A DNA stretch of 64,000 nucleotides from Bacteroidota bacterium (GCA_024103355.1 JAGFIU010000016.1:36291-100290), one strand, 5' to 3'; positions 9,256 through 18,117 are shown, counted from the stretch's first letter. Made by a program: numbers and translations. Notes: generated from the letters alone by a model not told the origin.

Positions 9256-9279
9256 CCACCTCAAAATTGAGATTAAGTA

Positions 9280-10497
9280 ATGATAATAGATAAAAAACCT
9301 ATTCAAAGAGCAGTTCTCCCTTTTATTTTATTAATGTTGTGTTCTTCACTCATAATTGCTCAAAACAATCCAATTACAGTAGATCAATTAGCTGGGCAAC
9401 AGAATGTAATTACAACAGCCGTCCCATTTTTGACTATTACTCCTGATAGCCGTTCAGCGGCTATGGGAGATGCAGGAGTTGCAATTACACCTGATGCTAA
9501 TTCCATACATTGGAATGCCTCTAAGTTGGCTTTTGCAAATAAACCGGTTGGGTTTGGGATTTCTTATGCACCATGGCTTAGGCATATTGTACCTGATGTA
9601 CAACTCTCATATCTATCTGGTTACTCAAAAATTAATGAGAATAGTGCTGTCGGGGGCTCTTTCAGGTACTTTTCATTAGGAAATATAAACTTTACTGATA
9701 TAACCGGAAACCCAATGGGGAGTTTTGAACCAAACGAATTTGCAATGGATGGTTTTTATGCAACCAGACTATCGGAAAATATGTCATTGGCTGTTTCCCT
9801 TAGATTTATCTACTCAAATCTAGTTGGTACAAGAACCGGAAGCGGGACATCTGCCAGCCCTGGAATTGCCGGTGCCGGAGATGTATCTTGGTATTATAAG
9901 AACAAATTGAAAAAATCAAATGTTCCTACCGAATATGCGATTGGCGTGGCAATTACTAACTTAGGGTCTAAAATCACCTATACCAATGCACAAGAAGCTG
10001 ATTTTATCCCTATGAATCTTAGATTTGGAACAGCATGGACCTTTAATATTGACGAGCATAACTCTTTTACTGCAACGTGTGATTTCAATAAACTGCTTGT
10101 TCCCACCCCTGCCTATAGAAGTCAATCAAATCCGGATTCTATTATTTATGGTAGAGACCCTAGAGTGCCTGTTCTTCAGGGCGCGTTTCAGTCCTTTTTT
10201 GATGCTCCCGGTGGTTTCAAAGAAGAAATGGCCGAATTTACCGTTGGAATTGGTGCCGAATATTGGTATGCAAAAACTTTTGCCATAAGAGCCGGATATT
10301 TCAACGAATCAGACACTAAAGGACAACGAAAATATTTAACTTTTGGAATTGGCCTCAGGTACAATGTTATTGGTATTGATGCAGCATATCTTGCACCGTT
10401 CCAGCGTTCGCATCCACTGCAAAATCAGATGCGATTTTCCTTATTGCTCGATCTTGATGCTTTCTCAAAAGGAGTTGAGACAAAAAATGGTAAGTAA
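9280..10497 (+). CDS. porV: Type IX secretion outer-membrane protein PorV (LptO)
   Basis: A 405-residue FadL-like outer-membrane barrel. A signal peptide (1-27, ending SLIIAQ) leads into the family's typical start: N-V-I-T-T-A-V-P-F-L-T-I-T-P-D-S-R-S-A-A then MGDAGVAITPDANSIHWNAS. PorV receives cargo from the SprA translocon and hands it to the PorU sortase. It lies 56 bp after porU on the same strand, the standard pairing. No truncation or unusual feature is seen. Confidence 0.95.
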   Translation: MIIDKKPIQRAVLPFILLMLCSSLIIAQNNPITVDQLAGQQNVITTAVPFLTITPDSRSAAMGDAGVAITPDANSIHWNASKLAFANKPVGFGISYAPWLRHIVPDVQLSYLSGYSKINENSAVGGSFRYFSLGNINFTDITGNPMGSFEPNEFAMDGFYATRLSENMSLAVSLRFIYSNLVGTRTGSGTSASPGIAGAGDVSWYYKNKLKKSNVPTEYAIGVAITNLGSKITYTNAQEADFIPMNLRFGTAWTFNIDEHNSFTATCDFNKLLVPTPAYRSQSNPDSIIYGRDPRVPVLQGAFQSFFDAPGGFKEEMAEFTVGIGAEYWYAKTFAIRAGYFNESDTKGQRKYLTFGIGLRYNVIGIDAAYLAPFQRSHPLQNQMRFSLLLDLDAFSKGVETKNGK

Positions 10498-10527
10498 GTT
10501 TTTTAACTGTAAATAAACACAAAAAAC

Positions 10528-10535
10528 TATATTTG
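10528..10535 (+). promoter_or_regulatory. TAnnTTTG box of the 10.5-kb lipoprotein gene
   Basis: TATATTTG followed by CCCC, 21 nt before the ATG at 10557. Confidence 0.45.
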
Positions 10536-10556
10536 CCCCGCATAAATAATATTAAT

Positions 10557-11090
10557 ATGAAAAAGAATATCTTTAAACTATTTCTTTCAGTTCTCGTAAT
10601 TATGATTGCTTTTGCAGGTTGTAAATATGAGGATGGACCCTTTATGTCTCTGCGACATAAGGCAGATCGATTTACGGGAATTTGGAAATTTACAAAAGTT
10701 ACTTTGGATGGGAATGATATTACTAATCAGTATAATAGGTCGAACTTTATGATTTCTTTTGAAGTATATCGTGATGGTGGTTTTGGTTTTAATTATAGAG
10801 ATGCAGATGGTAAAATCTTAGACAGAACCGGAACAAATTCAGAGTATGAAGAAGCGCAAAAGGAAATTGGTGCAGAAAGAACTCCTTTTGTTTATCAAGG
10901 AAGTGGTCATTGGACTTTTGTTAACAACCTAAAATCTGTCCAAATGAAGTATGAACTATCATACAATGATGAAAGCGAGATTCCTGTTTATGATATTATA
11001 CAATTAAAGAATAAAAATATTAAACTTAAAGGCAAAGACCCTGATTCTGGAAAAGAAATAGAACTTGAGTTTGAGTCAATAAATAAATAA
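10557..11090 (+). CDS. Lipocalin-like lipoprotein of unknown function
   Basis: Starting at the ATG at 10557 gives 177 residues with a clear lipoprotein signal (MKKNIFKLFLSVLVIMIAFA, then GC). The mature start CKYEDGPFMSLRHKADR followed by W-K-F-T-K-V-T-L-D-G resembles a family of small Bacteroidota lipoproteins with a lipocalin-like beta barrel. The rest is rich in alternating hydrophobic residues that would form strands. An in-frame ATG 24 nt earlier is less likely because it precedes the charged signal start. The gene ends in a good terminator. Function is not recognisable. Confidence 0.75.
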   Translation: MKKNIFKLFLSVLVIMIAFAGCKYEDGPFMSLRHKADRFTGIWKFTKVTLDGNDITNQYNRSNFMISFEVYRDGGFGFNYRDADGKILDRTGTNSEYEEAQKEIGAERTPFVYQGSGHWTFVNNLKSVQMKYELSYNDESEIPVYDIIQLKNKNIKLKGKDPDSGKEIELEFESINK

Positions 11091-11094
11091 CTCT

Positions 11095-11124
11095 AATAAA
11101 GCCTCAAATTCTTGGGGCTTTATT
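11095..11124 (+). terminator. Rho-independent terminator
   Basis: AATAAAGCCTCAA (11095-11107) pairs with TTGGGGCTTTATT (11112-11124), 13 pairs with one G-U, loop of 4, then a T-rich run. Confidence 0.8.
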
Positions 11125-11139
11125 ATTTTCGCACATTAT

Positions 11140-11808
11140 ATGCAAAGAGATAATTCCCTAATCTACAATACCGAAAAGAATGATATGACTATTTCTGAAT
11201 ATGGTCGTATAATCCATGATTATGTTAGTCTGATATGTAACCAAACCGATAGAAATAAAAGGACTCGTATGGCGAATGGACTTATTAGTGTTATGGAAAA
11301 CCTTAATCCGCAAGTAAAAGACCAAGAAGACTATAAACACAAACTTTGGGACCATTTGTATATTATTTCAAATTTTAAACTGGACGTGGATAGCCCATTT
11401 CCTCCCCCTAATCCTGAAGTTACAACTATGCACCCTGAACCGATTCCATATCCGACTCAACCTATTAAATTCAGATTTTATGGAAGAAATCTACAATATA
11501 TGGTTGACAAAGCAGCCGGAATTGGAGATAAAGAAGTACAAAAAGATTTTCTCAGTATTTTGGCTTCTTTTATGAAAAATTCATCTAGAAGCTGGAATAA
11601 TGAAGATTTGACAAATGAGATGGTAACCAATCATCTCAAATCCATGTCTAACGGGAAAATTGATATAGATTTTGAAAGCCTTGAAATCAAAACAGATACT
11701 TCATTCACAAGAAAAAACAACGGATTTAAGCAGGGTATGAATAAGAATTTCTCTAAAAAGAATAAAAATAAACGCAATAAAAATCGTTACAGAAATGGGA
11801 ATATTTAA
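11140..11808 (+). CDS. DUF4290 domain protein
   Basis: A 222-residue, probably cytoplasmic protein without signal peptide. The bulk (residues 1-185) matches DUF4290, recognisable from LIYNTEKNDMTISEYGR, KLWDHLYIISNF and FYGRNLQYMVDKAA. The last 30 residues are a very basic Asn/Lys-rich tail (KNFSKKNKNKRNKNRY) that could bind nucleic acid or a membrane. Its 3' end overlaps murA by 14 nt, and the DUF4290-murA pairing is conserved across Bacteroidota, which suggests a role connected to wall synthesis or a shared control. No catalytic motif is apparent. Confidence 0.85.
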   Translation: MQRDNSLIYNTEKNDMTISEYGRIIHDYVSLICNQTDRNKRTRMANGLISVMENLNPQVKDQEDYKHKLWDHLYIISNFKLDVDSPFPPPNPEVTTMHPEPIPYPTQPIKFRFYGRNLQYMVDKAAGIGDKEVQKDFLSILASFMKNSSRSWNNEDLTNEMVTNHLKSMSNGKIDIDFESLEIKTDTSFTRKNNGFKQGMNKNFSKKNKNKRNKNRYRNGNI

Positions 11809-13105
11809 AATAACGGGTGGAAGAAAGCTCAAAGGTGAAATTGTTCCGCAAGGTGCAAAAAATGAAGCTCTTCAAATATTGTGTGCAGTATTACTCACTG
11901 ATGAAAAAGTAGTAATAGATAATATTCCTCAAATCAGAGATATTCAAAAACTGATTGAGTTGCTTGCATTGTTGGGGGTTGATATTAAACAAATTTCAGA
12001 ACATAAATACTCTTTTAAAGCAGATAATGTAAATATTGATTTTTTATATAGTGCTGAATTTAAAAAGCTTGGAGCAGCTCTTCGTGGTTCAATCATGATT
12101 GTGGGTCCGCTACTAGGCCGTTTTGGCAAAGGGTATATTCCTGCTCCCGGAGGTGATAAAATCGGAAGACGAAGATTGGATACACACTTTGTGGGAATGC
12201 AAGGATTGGGCGGTAATTTTGAATACGATAAAGAAAACAATTTTTATAAAATAACATCAAAGGGCAGGCTTAAAGGCACTTACCTGCATTTGGATGAAGC
12301 ATCCGTTACCGGAACTGCCAATATTGTAATGGCAGCAGCACTCGCGAAAGGTGAAACCACAATTTATAATGCAGCTTGCGAACCCTATATCCAACAACTT
12401 TGCTTGCTAATCAACAGAATGGGCGGTAAAATATCCGGAATTGGATCAAACAAACTGATTATTCAAGGAGTTGAAAAGTTGGGAGGTGCCAAACACACCA
12501 TTTTGCCTGATATGATTGAAATTGGCAGTTTCATTGGTTTGGCAGCAATGACAGAATCTGAAATTACAATTAAGGATTGCAGAATTGACCAATTGGGCAT
12601 CATACCGGCTACTTTTAATAAGCTTGGTGTAAAAACTGAGTTTAAAGGAGATGATATTTTTATCCCAAAACAAAAGCATTATGAGATTGATACTTTTATA
12701 GATGGCTCAATTTTGACTGTATCAGATGCAATTTGGCCGGGTTTTACACCCGACTTGATCTCTATTGCATTGGTTACTGCTATTCAAGCCAAAGGAAATG
12801 TCCTCATACACCAAAAAATGTTTGAAAGCAGGCTTTTCTTTGTTGACAACCTGATAGATATGGGTGCACAAATCATTCTTTGTGACCCGCACAGAGCAAC
12901 TGTGATGGGATTAGACAGAAGGGTAAAGTTGAGAGGTATTACAATGACATCCCCGGATATTAGAGCCGGAGTTGCTTTGCTTATTGCTGCTATGTCAGCT
13001 GATGGTATTAGTCATATACGAAATATTGAACAGATTGACAGAGGATATCAGTTTATTGATAAAAGATTAAATGCCATTGGTGCGAAGATTGAAAGAATTG
13101 ACTAA
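11795..13105 (+). CDS. murA: UDP-N-acetylglucosamine 1-carboxyvinyltransferase MurA (Asp active site)
   Basis: 436 residues, normal length. MurA transfers enolpyruvate from PEP to UDP-GlcNAc, the first committed step of peptidoglycan synthesis, in the cytoplasm. Seen: N-terminal GGRKLKGEIVPQGAKNEALQ with the conserved KN pair, R-G-S-I-M-I-V-G-P-L-L-G-R-F-G, the active loop P-G-G-D-K-I-G-R-R, and the C-terminal D-I-R-A-G-V-A-L region. The loop residue that is Cys115 in E. coli is Asp (D121) here, as reported for mycobacterial and chlamydial enzymes that resist fosfomycin. The start overlaps the DUF4290 gene by 14 nt, implying coupled translation. Confidence 0.95.
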   Translation: MGIFKITGGRKLKGEIVPQGAKNEALQILCAVLLTDEKVVIDNIPQIRDIQKLIELLALLGVDIKQISEHKYSFKADNVNIDFLYSAEFKKLGAALRGSIMIVGPLLGRFGKGYIPAPGGDKIGRRRLDTHFVGMQGLGGNFEYDKENNFYKITSKGRLKGTYLHLDEASVTGTANIVMAAALAKGETTIYNAACEPYIQQLCLLINRMGGKISGIGSNKLIIQGVEKLGGAKHTILPDMIEIGSFIGLAAMTESEITIKDCRIDQLGIIPATFNKLGVKTEFKGDDIFIPKQKHYEIDTFIDGSILTVSDAIWPGFTPDLISIALVTAIQAKGNVLIHQKMFESRLFFVDNLIDMGAQIILCDPHRATVMGLDRRVKLRGITMTSPDIRAGVALLIAAMSADGISHIRNIEQIDRGYQFIDKRLNAIGAKIERID

Positions 13106-13153
13106 GAATTTAACCGCTCTCGTGTCATAATGTCAGCGTTTAGCAATTGGCAA

Positions 13154-13161
13154 TAACTTTG
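13154..13161 (+). promoter_or_regulatory. TAnnTTTG box of grpE-dnaJ
   Basis: TAACTTTG, 35 nt before the grpE ATG at 13197. I see no CIRCE-type inverted repeat between murA and grpE. Confidence 0.4.
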
Positions 13162-13196
13162 ATATCAGATTGGCTAATTCTCATGCATATAAAAAC

Positions 13197-13727
13197 ATGT
13201 CCAAAAAAGATAAAAAACACCACGAAGAAGAGATTGTAAAAAATGAAACTATTGCTGTTGAAAACAATGAAAATCAACTGCAAGAGGAGTTAAATAAAGT
13301 TAAAGAACAACTCAAAGAACAAGAAGATAAGTATCTGAGGCTCTATGCAGAGTTTGATAATTTTAGAAAACGCAATGCCAAAGAGCGTCTGGAACTGATA
13401 CAAAATGCTTCTGAAGAAACCATCAAAATTTTGTTACCGATTTTAGACGATTTTGAAAGGTCGCTATTAGCTTCAAAAGAGAATATGGATGGGCTCAAAG
13501 AGGGAATAGAACTGATATTTAGAAAATTTAATACAACTCTTGAATCCAAAGGATTAAAGAAAATGGAATCTATGGGAAAAGAATTTGATCCTGATTTTCA
13601 GGAAGCTGTTACACAAATTCCGGTGGAAGACCAAGAAAAGAAAGGGAAAGTAGTGGATGTGATTGAGGAAGGTTTTTTTCTCAATGATAAGGTTATTCGT
13701 TTTGCAAAAGTTGTGATAGGAGCATAA
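13197..13727 (+). CDS. grpE: Nucleotide exchange factor GrpE
   Basis: The ATG at 13197 gives 176 residues; an in-frame TTG at 13170 is less likely. GrpE is a cytoplasmic homodimer that releases ADP from DnaK. Seen: an acidic/basic low-complexity N terminus, a long coiled-coil segment ([20 protein letters not shown]), then the conserved [10 protein letters not shown] and the beta-wing domain ending in [13 protein letters not shown]. dnaJ follows after 4 nt, so the pair is an operon; dnaK is not in the window. Confidence 0.95.
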   Translation: MSKKDKKHHEEEIVKNETIAVENNENQLQEELNKVKEQLKEQEDKYLRLYAEFDNFRKRNAKERLELIQNASEETIKILLPILDDFERSLLASKENMDGLKEGIELIFRKFNTTLESKGLKKMESMGKEFDPDFQEAVTQIPVEDQEKKGKVVDVIEEGFFLNDKVIRFAKVVIGA

Positions 13728-13731
13728 ACCA

Positions 13732-14844
13732 ATGACTACAAAAAGAGATTATTACGATATCTTAGGGGTCTCAAAGACTGCAAGTGCTGAAGAAATCAAA
13801 AAGGCATACCGCAAACTTGCCATCAAATACCATCCTGACAAAAATCCCGACAATAAAGAAGCAGAGGAAAAGTTTAAAGAAGCAGCCGAGGCTTATGAGG
13901 TTCTGAGCGATACCGAAAAGAGAAAACGCTACGATCAATTTGGTCATCAGGGAGTTGGCGGAGCAGGAGGGTTCTCCGGACAAGGAATGTCAATGGATGA
14001 TATTTTCTCTCAATTTGGAGATATCTTTGGTGATTCATTCGGGAGTTTCTTTGGCGGACACAGTAGAGGAGGCAGAACGCGTCATGTTACAGGGTCTAAT
14101 ATCCGTATCAAACTCAAGGTTACACTTGATGAAATAAAAAAAGGGGTTGACAAGAAAATTAAGTACAAACGATGGGTTGTAGCACCCGGTTTAAATTTCA
14201 AACAATGCCCCACTTGTCATGGACGAGGTTCGGTTACGAAAGTTACCAATACTTTTTTAGGACAAATGCAAACAAGTTCTACATGTCCTACTTGTGGAGG
14301 AACAGGGCAAACTGTGGGTGAAGTTCCCAAAGGAGCAAATGCTCAGGGATTAATTCAAGAAAATACTGAAACTACGTTGCGTATTCCTGCGGGAGTTATG
14401 GATGGAATGCAGCTTTCTGTTAATGGAAAAGGAAATGAAATTGCAGGTGGATATCCCGGAGATTTAATTATTGCTATTGAGGAGGTCCCTCATGAGTTTC
14501 TTGTTAGAGATGAAAATGATGTTTTATATGAATTGCATATCAGCATTCCTGAGGCAGTTCTTGGATGTACTGCCGAGGTTCCTACTATTGATGGCAAAGC
14601 CAGGATAAATATTGAAGCAGGCACTCAAAGCGGAAAAATTCTCAAACTCAGAGGAAAAGGATTGCCTGACATCAATGGCTATAATACTGGTGACGAGCTC
14701 ATCAGAATCAATGTTTTTATCCCGTCCAAAATCAGCAAAGAGGAAGAGGCAATGATGAAAAAACTCGCAGAATCTCACAACTTCACTCCTAATTCTGCCG
14801 ACAAAAGAACAAAGTCATCATTCTTCAACAAAATTTTTAATTAA
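13732..14844 (+). CDS. dnaJ: Chaperone DnaJ with a half zinc-binding domain
   Basis: 370 residues. J domain at 1-70 with the HPD motif (34-36), a Gly/Phe-rich linker (about 74-112), a cysteine-rich region, and the C-terminal substrate-binding domains. Canonical DnaJ has four CxxCxGxG motifs; only two are present, CPTCHGRG (C159, C162) and CPTCGGTG (C185, C188). Motifs 1 and 4, which form zinc site I, are replaced by Cys-free sequence. Zinc site II, which matters most for handing substrate to DnaK, is kept. I recall the same form in other Bacteroidota DnaJ proteins, so it is probably a lineage trait, not damage. Stimulates DnaK; operon with grpE. Confidence 0.93.
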   Translation: MTTKRDYYDILGVSKTASAEEIKKAYRKLAIKYHPDKNPDNKEAEEKFKEAAEAYEVLSDTEKRKRYDQFGHQGVGGAGGFSGQGMSMDDIFSQFGDIFGDSFGSFFGGHSRGGRTRHVTGSNIRIKLKVTLDEIKKGVDKKIKYKRWVVAPGLNFKQCPTCHGRGSVTKVTNTFLGQMQTSSTCPTCGGTGQTVGEVPKGANAQGLIQENTETTLRIPAGVMDGMQLSVNGKGNEIAGGYPGDLIIAIEEVPHEFLVRDENDVLYELHISIPEAVLGCTAEVPTIDGKARINIEAGTQSGKILKLRGKGLPDINGYNTGDELIRINVFIPSKISKEEEAMMKKLAESHNFTPNSADKRTKSSFFNKIFN

Positions 14845-14908
14845 GGATTTTCGATTAATTTTTTTTATTGATTCAGTAAATTGTAGTTTACTATCAGTCC
14901 CGACAATG

Positions 14909-15469
14909 TTATTTTGAACCTGATAAATAGAAAATAAATCCAACCCTGATTTGAAACGGATTAATAAATGGAGTATTGGCTGCGCGATTAGCAATATACA
15001 TAATCTCCAATGTTGAGCCATATTGATAATAGCCCACTCCTAACAAAGGGTAAGTTGAGTTTATTCTTGTAGGCATACCTGATAACTTGTAGGATATGTT
15101 GTCCATTTCTGCTTGCAGAAAAAGGTTGTTAATAGGGAAAAATCGTGCTAAAGCCCTTGCTCCGTAAATGTTGTCGGAAGCATCATAAACGTAGTCATGA
15201 TAATAAGAATACATTGGACCTGCCAAAACAGAGAACCTATCTGATAGTCGATACCCGACCAACGGATATAACTCTATATAAGTACTGCTGCCCAATGACA
15301 GCCAAGCAGAACCACCTACTACAATACGGTCAATATTCTTTGGATGTTCCGGTAAGGGGATTTCGGGAGACTGTGAGTGTGCATGCCGAACGGAAAATAT
15401 TCCTGCACACATTAACAAAGAAATATAGATAATCTTGTAATTATAAATTAACTGACAATTAGTTCTCAT
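14909..15469 (-). CDS. Predicted outer-membrane beta-barrel protein, unknown function
   Basis: 186 residues with an N-terminal signal peptide (hydrophobic stretch 12-28, cleavage near HAHSQ). The mature part alternates hydrophobic and polar residues with many Gly, Tyr and Ser (IVVGGSAWLSLGSSTYIELYP, GVGYYQYGSTLEIMY) and ends IRVGFIFYL, the pattern of a small eight-stranded barrel. Its start overlaps the 3' end of the carbonic anhydrase gene by 11 nt on the same strand, so it is probably translated from the same message. No specific family recognised. Confidence 0.7.
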   Translation of the reverse strand: MRTNCQLIYNYKIIYISLLMCAGIFSVRHAHSQSPEIPLPEHPKNIDRIVVGGSAWLSLGSSTYIELYPLVGYRLSDRFSVLAGPMYSYYHDYVYDASDNIYGARALARFFPINNLFLQAEMDNISYKLSGMPTRINSTYPLLGVGYYQYGSTLEIMYIANRAANTPFINPFQIRVGFIFYLSGSK

Positions 15470-16085
15470 AAAATACTACTTCTCCTGTATTTACATCATA
15501 CATAGCTCCACAGATAATAATTTTGCCGTCTTTTTCCATATCTCTAAGAATCTCACTGCGAGTTCTCACTTCTTTAATCACATGGAATACATTAAGTTCA
15601 GATACTTTGTTCACAAATTCAGGATTGGTTGAATTTCGGTTTTCCTTAATCGTAGTTTCTTGTGTAACAGCGGGTTTAATCTTGTTAACCAACCCTGTCA
15701 AATGGCCTAGCTCTACATTGTCGCAAGCACCCTTTATCCCGCCACAGTTTGTGTGACCTAATATTACAACCACTTTGGCTCCGGATAGCTTTGCCCCAAA
15801 CTCCATGCTCCCCAAAATATCTTCATTTATCACATTGCCGGCAACGCGAATACTGAATATGTCTCCAAGACCTTGATCAAAAATTAATTCGGCTGATGTT
15901 CTAGAATCTATACAACTTAATATGGTAGCGAATGGGAATTGACCATTCTTTGACTTATTAACTTGTTCTAATAGATCCTTGTGCTTTTGTAAGTTTTTTA
16001 CAAATCGAAGATTCCCTGCTTTCAGTATCTCTATTGCATCCTGTGGTGTAAGGGTATTTTGGTCTATTATAGAGTGTAGTCGCAT
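15459..16085 (-). CDS. Beta-class carbonic anhydrase
   Basis: 208 residues. It interconverts CO2 and bicarbonate using zinc. The beta-class ligands and dyad are visible: C58-x-D60-x-R62 in S-C-I-D-S-R, and H111-x-x-C114 in G-H-T-N-C-G-G. Other conserved pieces are I-R-V-A-G-N and the GS-M-E-F-G helix. No signal peptide, so cytoplasmic. Transcription likely starts at the box at 16111-16118; the downstream barrel gene overlaps its end. Confidence 0.93.
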   Translation of the reverse strand: MRLHSIIDQNTLTPQDAIEILKAGNLRFVKNLQKHKDLLEQVNKSKNGQFPFATILSCIDSRTSAELIFDQGLGDIFSIRVAGNVINEDILGSMEFGAKLSGAKVVVILGHTNCGGIKGACDNVELGHLTGLVNKIKPAVTQETTIKENRNSTNPEFVNKVSELNVFHVIKEVRTRSEILRDMEKDGKIIICGAMYDVNTGEVVFYEN

Positions 16086-16110
16086 AATTTTTTCTGTTAA
16101 TGAAACTTTG

Positions 16111-16118
16111 CAAAGTTA
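16111..16118 (-). promoter_or_regulatory. TAnnTTTG box of the carbonic anhydrase gene
   Basis: TAACTTTG on the minus strand, 25 nt before the ATG at 16085. Confidence 0.45.
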
Positions 16119-16148
16119 TTCTTCCAATAATAAATATGTGATTTTTCT

Positions 16149-16829
16149 TTAGATATTCCCCTCATCGGCAAAACTATAGTAACTCTTGTGCCCAATGATG
16201 ACATGGTCCAACAATGATAAATCAAAAAATGAACAAGCTTGCTTTATTTTGTTTGTAAGCGAAATATCTTGTTGGCTGGGTTTCAGATTTCCGGAGGGGT
16301 GGTTGTGACATAAAATCAATCCCGAAGCATTATCCTCAATCGCTTTCTTTAAGATTTTTCTTGGGTCAGCAACCGTAGCCGATATTCCGCCTTCACCCAC
16401 TTTGTATTCACTTATAACCTTGTTGGCTTGATTGAGAGTTAATACCCAAAATTCTTCATGATTGAGGTCTTCCAACCGGTTTCGCAAAAAGGAATAGATA
16501 TCTTTACTGCTGGTTATTTTTAATTTTTGCTTAACCTCAGAGGCTTCTCGTCTTCCGCCCAGTTCTAAGGCAGCTAAAATTGTAATCGCTTTTACAAAAC
16601 CAATTCCTTCAGTCTTTTGTAATTCTTTGACTGATTGTTTTGCCAATTCATTCAAATCGTTTTTTGATTTTTCTAAAACAATTCTGCCTATATCCAATGC
16701 GTTTTTTTTCCTTGACCCGCTTCTGATTAGAATTGCAATAAGTTCAGCATCACTCAAGGCATTCTTGCCTAATTGCATAAACTTCTCTCTGGGTTTGTCA
16801 TCGTTTGACCAATTTTTTATTGCTGACAT
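16149..16829 (-). CDS. radC: RadC family protein (JAB/MPN metalloprotein)
   Basis: 226 residues, standard length. N-terminal helix-hairpin-helix-like region (residues 1-100, containing LSDAELIAILIRSGSRKKNA and T-E-G-I-G-F) followed by a JAMM metal-binding domain with H175-x-H177 and D188 in CHNHPSGNLKPSQQD. The family was named for a supposed DNA-repair role that has since been questioned; the biochemical activity is unknown. It is monocistronic with a TATTTTTG box only 4 nt before the ATG. Confidence 0.93.
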   Translation of the reverse strand: MSAIKNWSNDDKPREKFMQLGKNALSDAELIAILIRSGSRKKNALDIGRIVLEKSKNDLNELAKQSVKELQKTEGIGFVKAITILAALELGGRREASEVKQKLKITSSKDIYSFLRNRLEDLNHEEFWVLTLNQANKVISEYKVGEGGISATVADPRKILKKAIEDNASGLILCHNHPSGNLKPSQQDISLTNKIKQACSFFDLSLLDHVIIGHKSYYSFADEGNI

Positions 16830-16833
16830 TTTT

Positions 16834-16841
16834 CAAAAATA
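16834..16841 (-). promoter_or_regulatory. TAnnTTTG box of radC
   Basis: TATTTTTG on the minus strand, separated from the ATG at 16829 by only 4 nt, suggesting a leaderless transcript. Confidence 0.45.
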
Positions 16842-16966
16842 CTTAAATATGTGCTAAGTAATATGTTTTTAATTGATTAGAGGAATTCGCATTCTCTAAA
16901 AATGAAATTATATCGAAACTAAAAAGTGATTAATCAAGATATGATGATGAGACCAATACTTGTGTT

Positions 16967-16974
16967 TATCTTTG
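16967..16974 (+). promoter_or_regulatory. TAnnTTTG box of sod
   Basis: TATCTTTG followed by GC, 31 nt before the ATG at 17006. Confidence 0.45.
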
Positions 16975-17005
16975 GCAACCATAAGAAATTAAATAACAAA
17001 ATATT

Positions 17006-17611
17006 ATGTCATTCGAATTAACAAAATTACCCTATGATTTCAACGCTCTTGAACCCCATATAGATGCTCGAACAATGGAAATCCACCATGACAAACACCA
17101 TGCAGGTTATGTCAATAACTTAAATGCAGCAATTGCAGGAACAGATGCAGAAAACAAGTCACTTGAAGATATTCTTGCGAATGTGAGCAAATACAGTGCA
17201 GCAGTTCGTAACAATGCAGGCGGTCATTACAACCACGATTTGTTTTGGAAAATAATGTCACCCAATGGCGGAGGACATCCCACCGGCAAATTGGCTGACG
17301 CTATTAACAAAGATCTTGGTGGCTTTGATGCTTTCAAAGAAGCATTTAGCAAAGCTGCCGCCACTCGTTTTGGCTCAGGATGGGCTTGGCTTGCAGTTTC
17401 AAACGGCAAATTGGAAGTGTGCTCATCACCTAATCAAGACAATCCCTTAATGGATGTTGCAGAATGTAAAGGTACTCCGATTTTGGGTATCGATGTTTGG
17501 GAACATGCTTATTATCTCCACTACCAAAATCGCAGACCTGATTATGTGAGTGCATTTTTCAATGTAATCAATTGGGCTGAAGTAAGCAGAAGATACGAAG
17601 CCGCGCTATAA
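17006..17611 (+). CDS. Superoxide dismutase (Fe/Mn family)
   Basis: 201 residues, typical length. Converts superoxide to oxygen and peroxide. The four metal ligands are in place: H27 (M-E-I-H-H), H77 (Y-N-H-D-L-F-W), D163 and H167 (D-V-W-E-H-A-Y-Y). No signal peptide, so cytoplasmic. The sequence does not let me say whether iron or manganese is used. Single-gene unit with its own box and a strong terminator 26 bp downstream. The sequence implies at least transient oxygen exposure. Confidence 0.95.
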   Translation: MSFELTKLPYDFNALEPHIDARTMEIHHDKHHAGYVNNLNAAIAGTDAENKSLEDILANVSKYSAAVRNNAGGHYNHDLFWKIMSPNGGGHPTGKLADAINKDLGGFDAFKEAFSKAAATRFGSGWAWLAVSNGKLEVCSSPNQDNPLMDVAECKGTPILGIDVWEHAYYLHYQNRRPDYVSAFFNVINWAEVSRRYEAAL

Positions 17612-17637
17612 GAATAGTTTGTTTTTTTGTTCATAAT

Positions 17638-17670
17638 AAAAAGCCTCCGGAATATCCGAGAGGCTTTTTT
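17638..17670. terminator. Rho-independent terminator after sod
   Basis: AAAAAGCCTC (17638-17647) pairs with GAGGCTTTTT (17660-17669), with CGG/CCG extending the stem inside the loop and a T run after it. Confidence 0.85.
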
Positions 17671-17750
17671 GTTTAATTTAATTAATTTATGAAAAAGCAC
17701 TTAAAGTGTTTCAGATTGAAGTGATGTAGTTGAGCGAATAATATCTATTC

Positions 17751-17966
17751 TCATTTCTCAACTTCATCTTTGCCACAAGCTTCTCCGGGTTTGCTCCCGC
17801 AAAAACTGCATGAACCATTCCCGTCTGCAAGCATTGGGTTTGCAGAAGAGCAACTCTTACGAACTTCTCCTCCTTTGATTAATATGGCTCTTATACCTAT
17901 TCCTGCTGCCGCAATTAAGCAAATTGCTATAGCTAAGATTAGTGTTATTATTAATGTTTGTGACAT
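17751..17966 (-). CDS. Small single-span membrane protein with Cys-rich tail
   Basis: 71 residues: one transmembrane helix (about 5-28) followed by a soluble tail with four cysteines, K-S-C-S-S and S-C-S-F-C-G, plus C in GEACGKD. Similar small proteins occur in Bacteroidota, sometimes beside redox or flavin-transfer genes; here no such neighbour is present. The C-x-x-C spacing could bind metal or carry out thiol chemistry on the outer face of the inner membrane. Function unknown; coding nature is supported by the helix-plus-Cys organisation recognised in other genomes. Confidence 0.6.
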   Translation of the reverse strand: MSQTLIITLILAIAICLIAAAGIGIRAILIKGGEVRKSCSSANPMLADGNGSCSFCGSKPGEACGKDEVEK

Positions 17967-18117
17967 AGCGAGTACAAAATTAGTTTGTTTTTTGTTTGGT
18001 TGTTAATTCCATGATTATTTATAAGCAGCCATGATAAAGAAAAAGCACATATCTATCGAATACACAAAGCAGAACGATAGCGCAGAGAATAGAACTTTTT
18101 ATTTTGGTCTTTTCACT

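Noticed and set aside
13106..13196. CIRCE or other heat-shock operator before grpE-dnaJ
   Set aside because: No inverted repeat of the CIRCE type is present; only a TAACTTTG box is visible.
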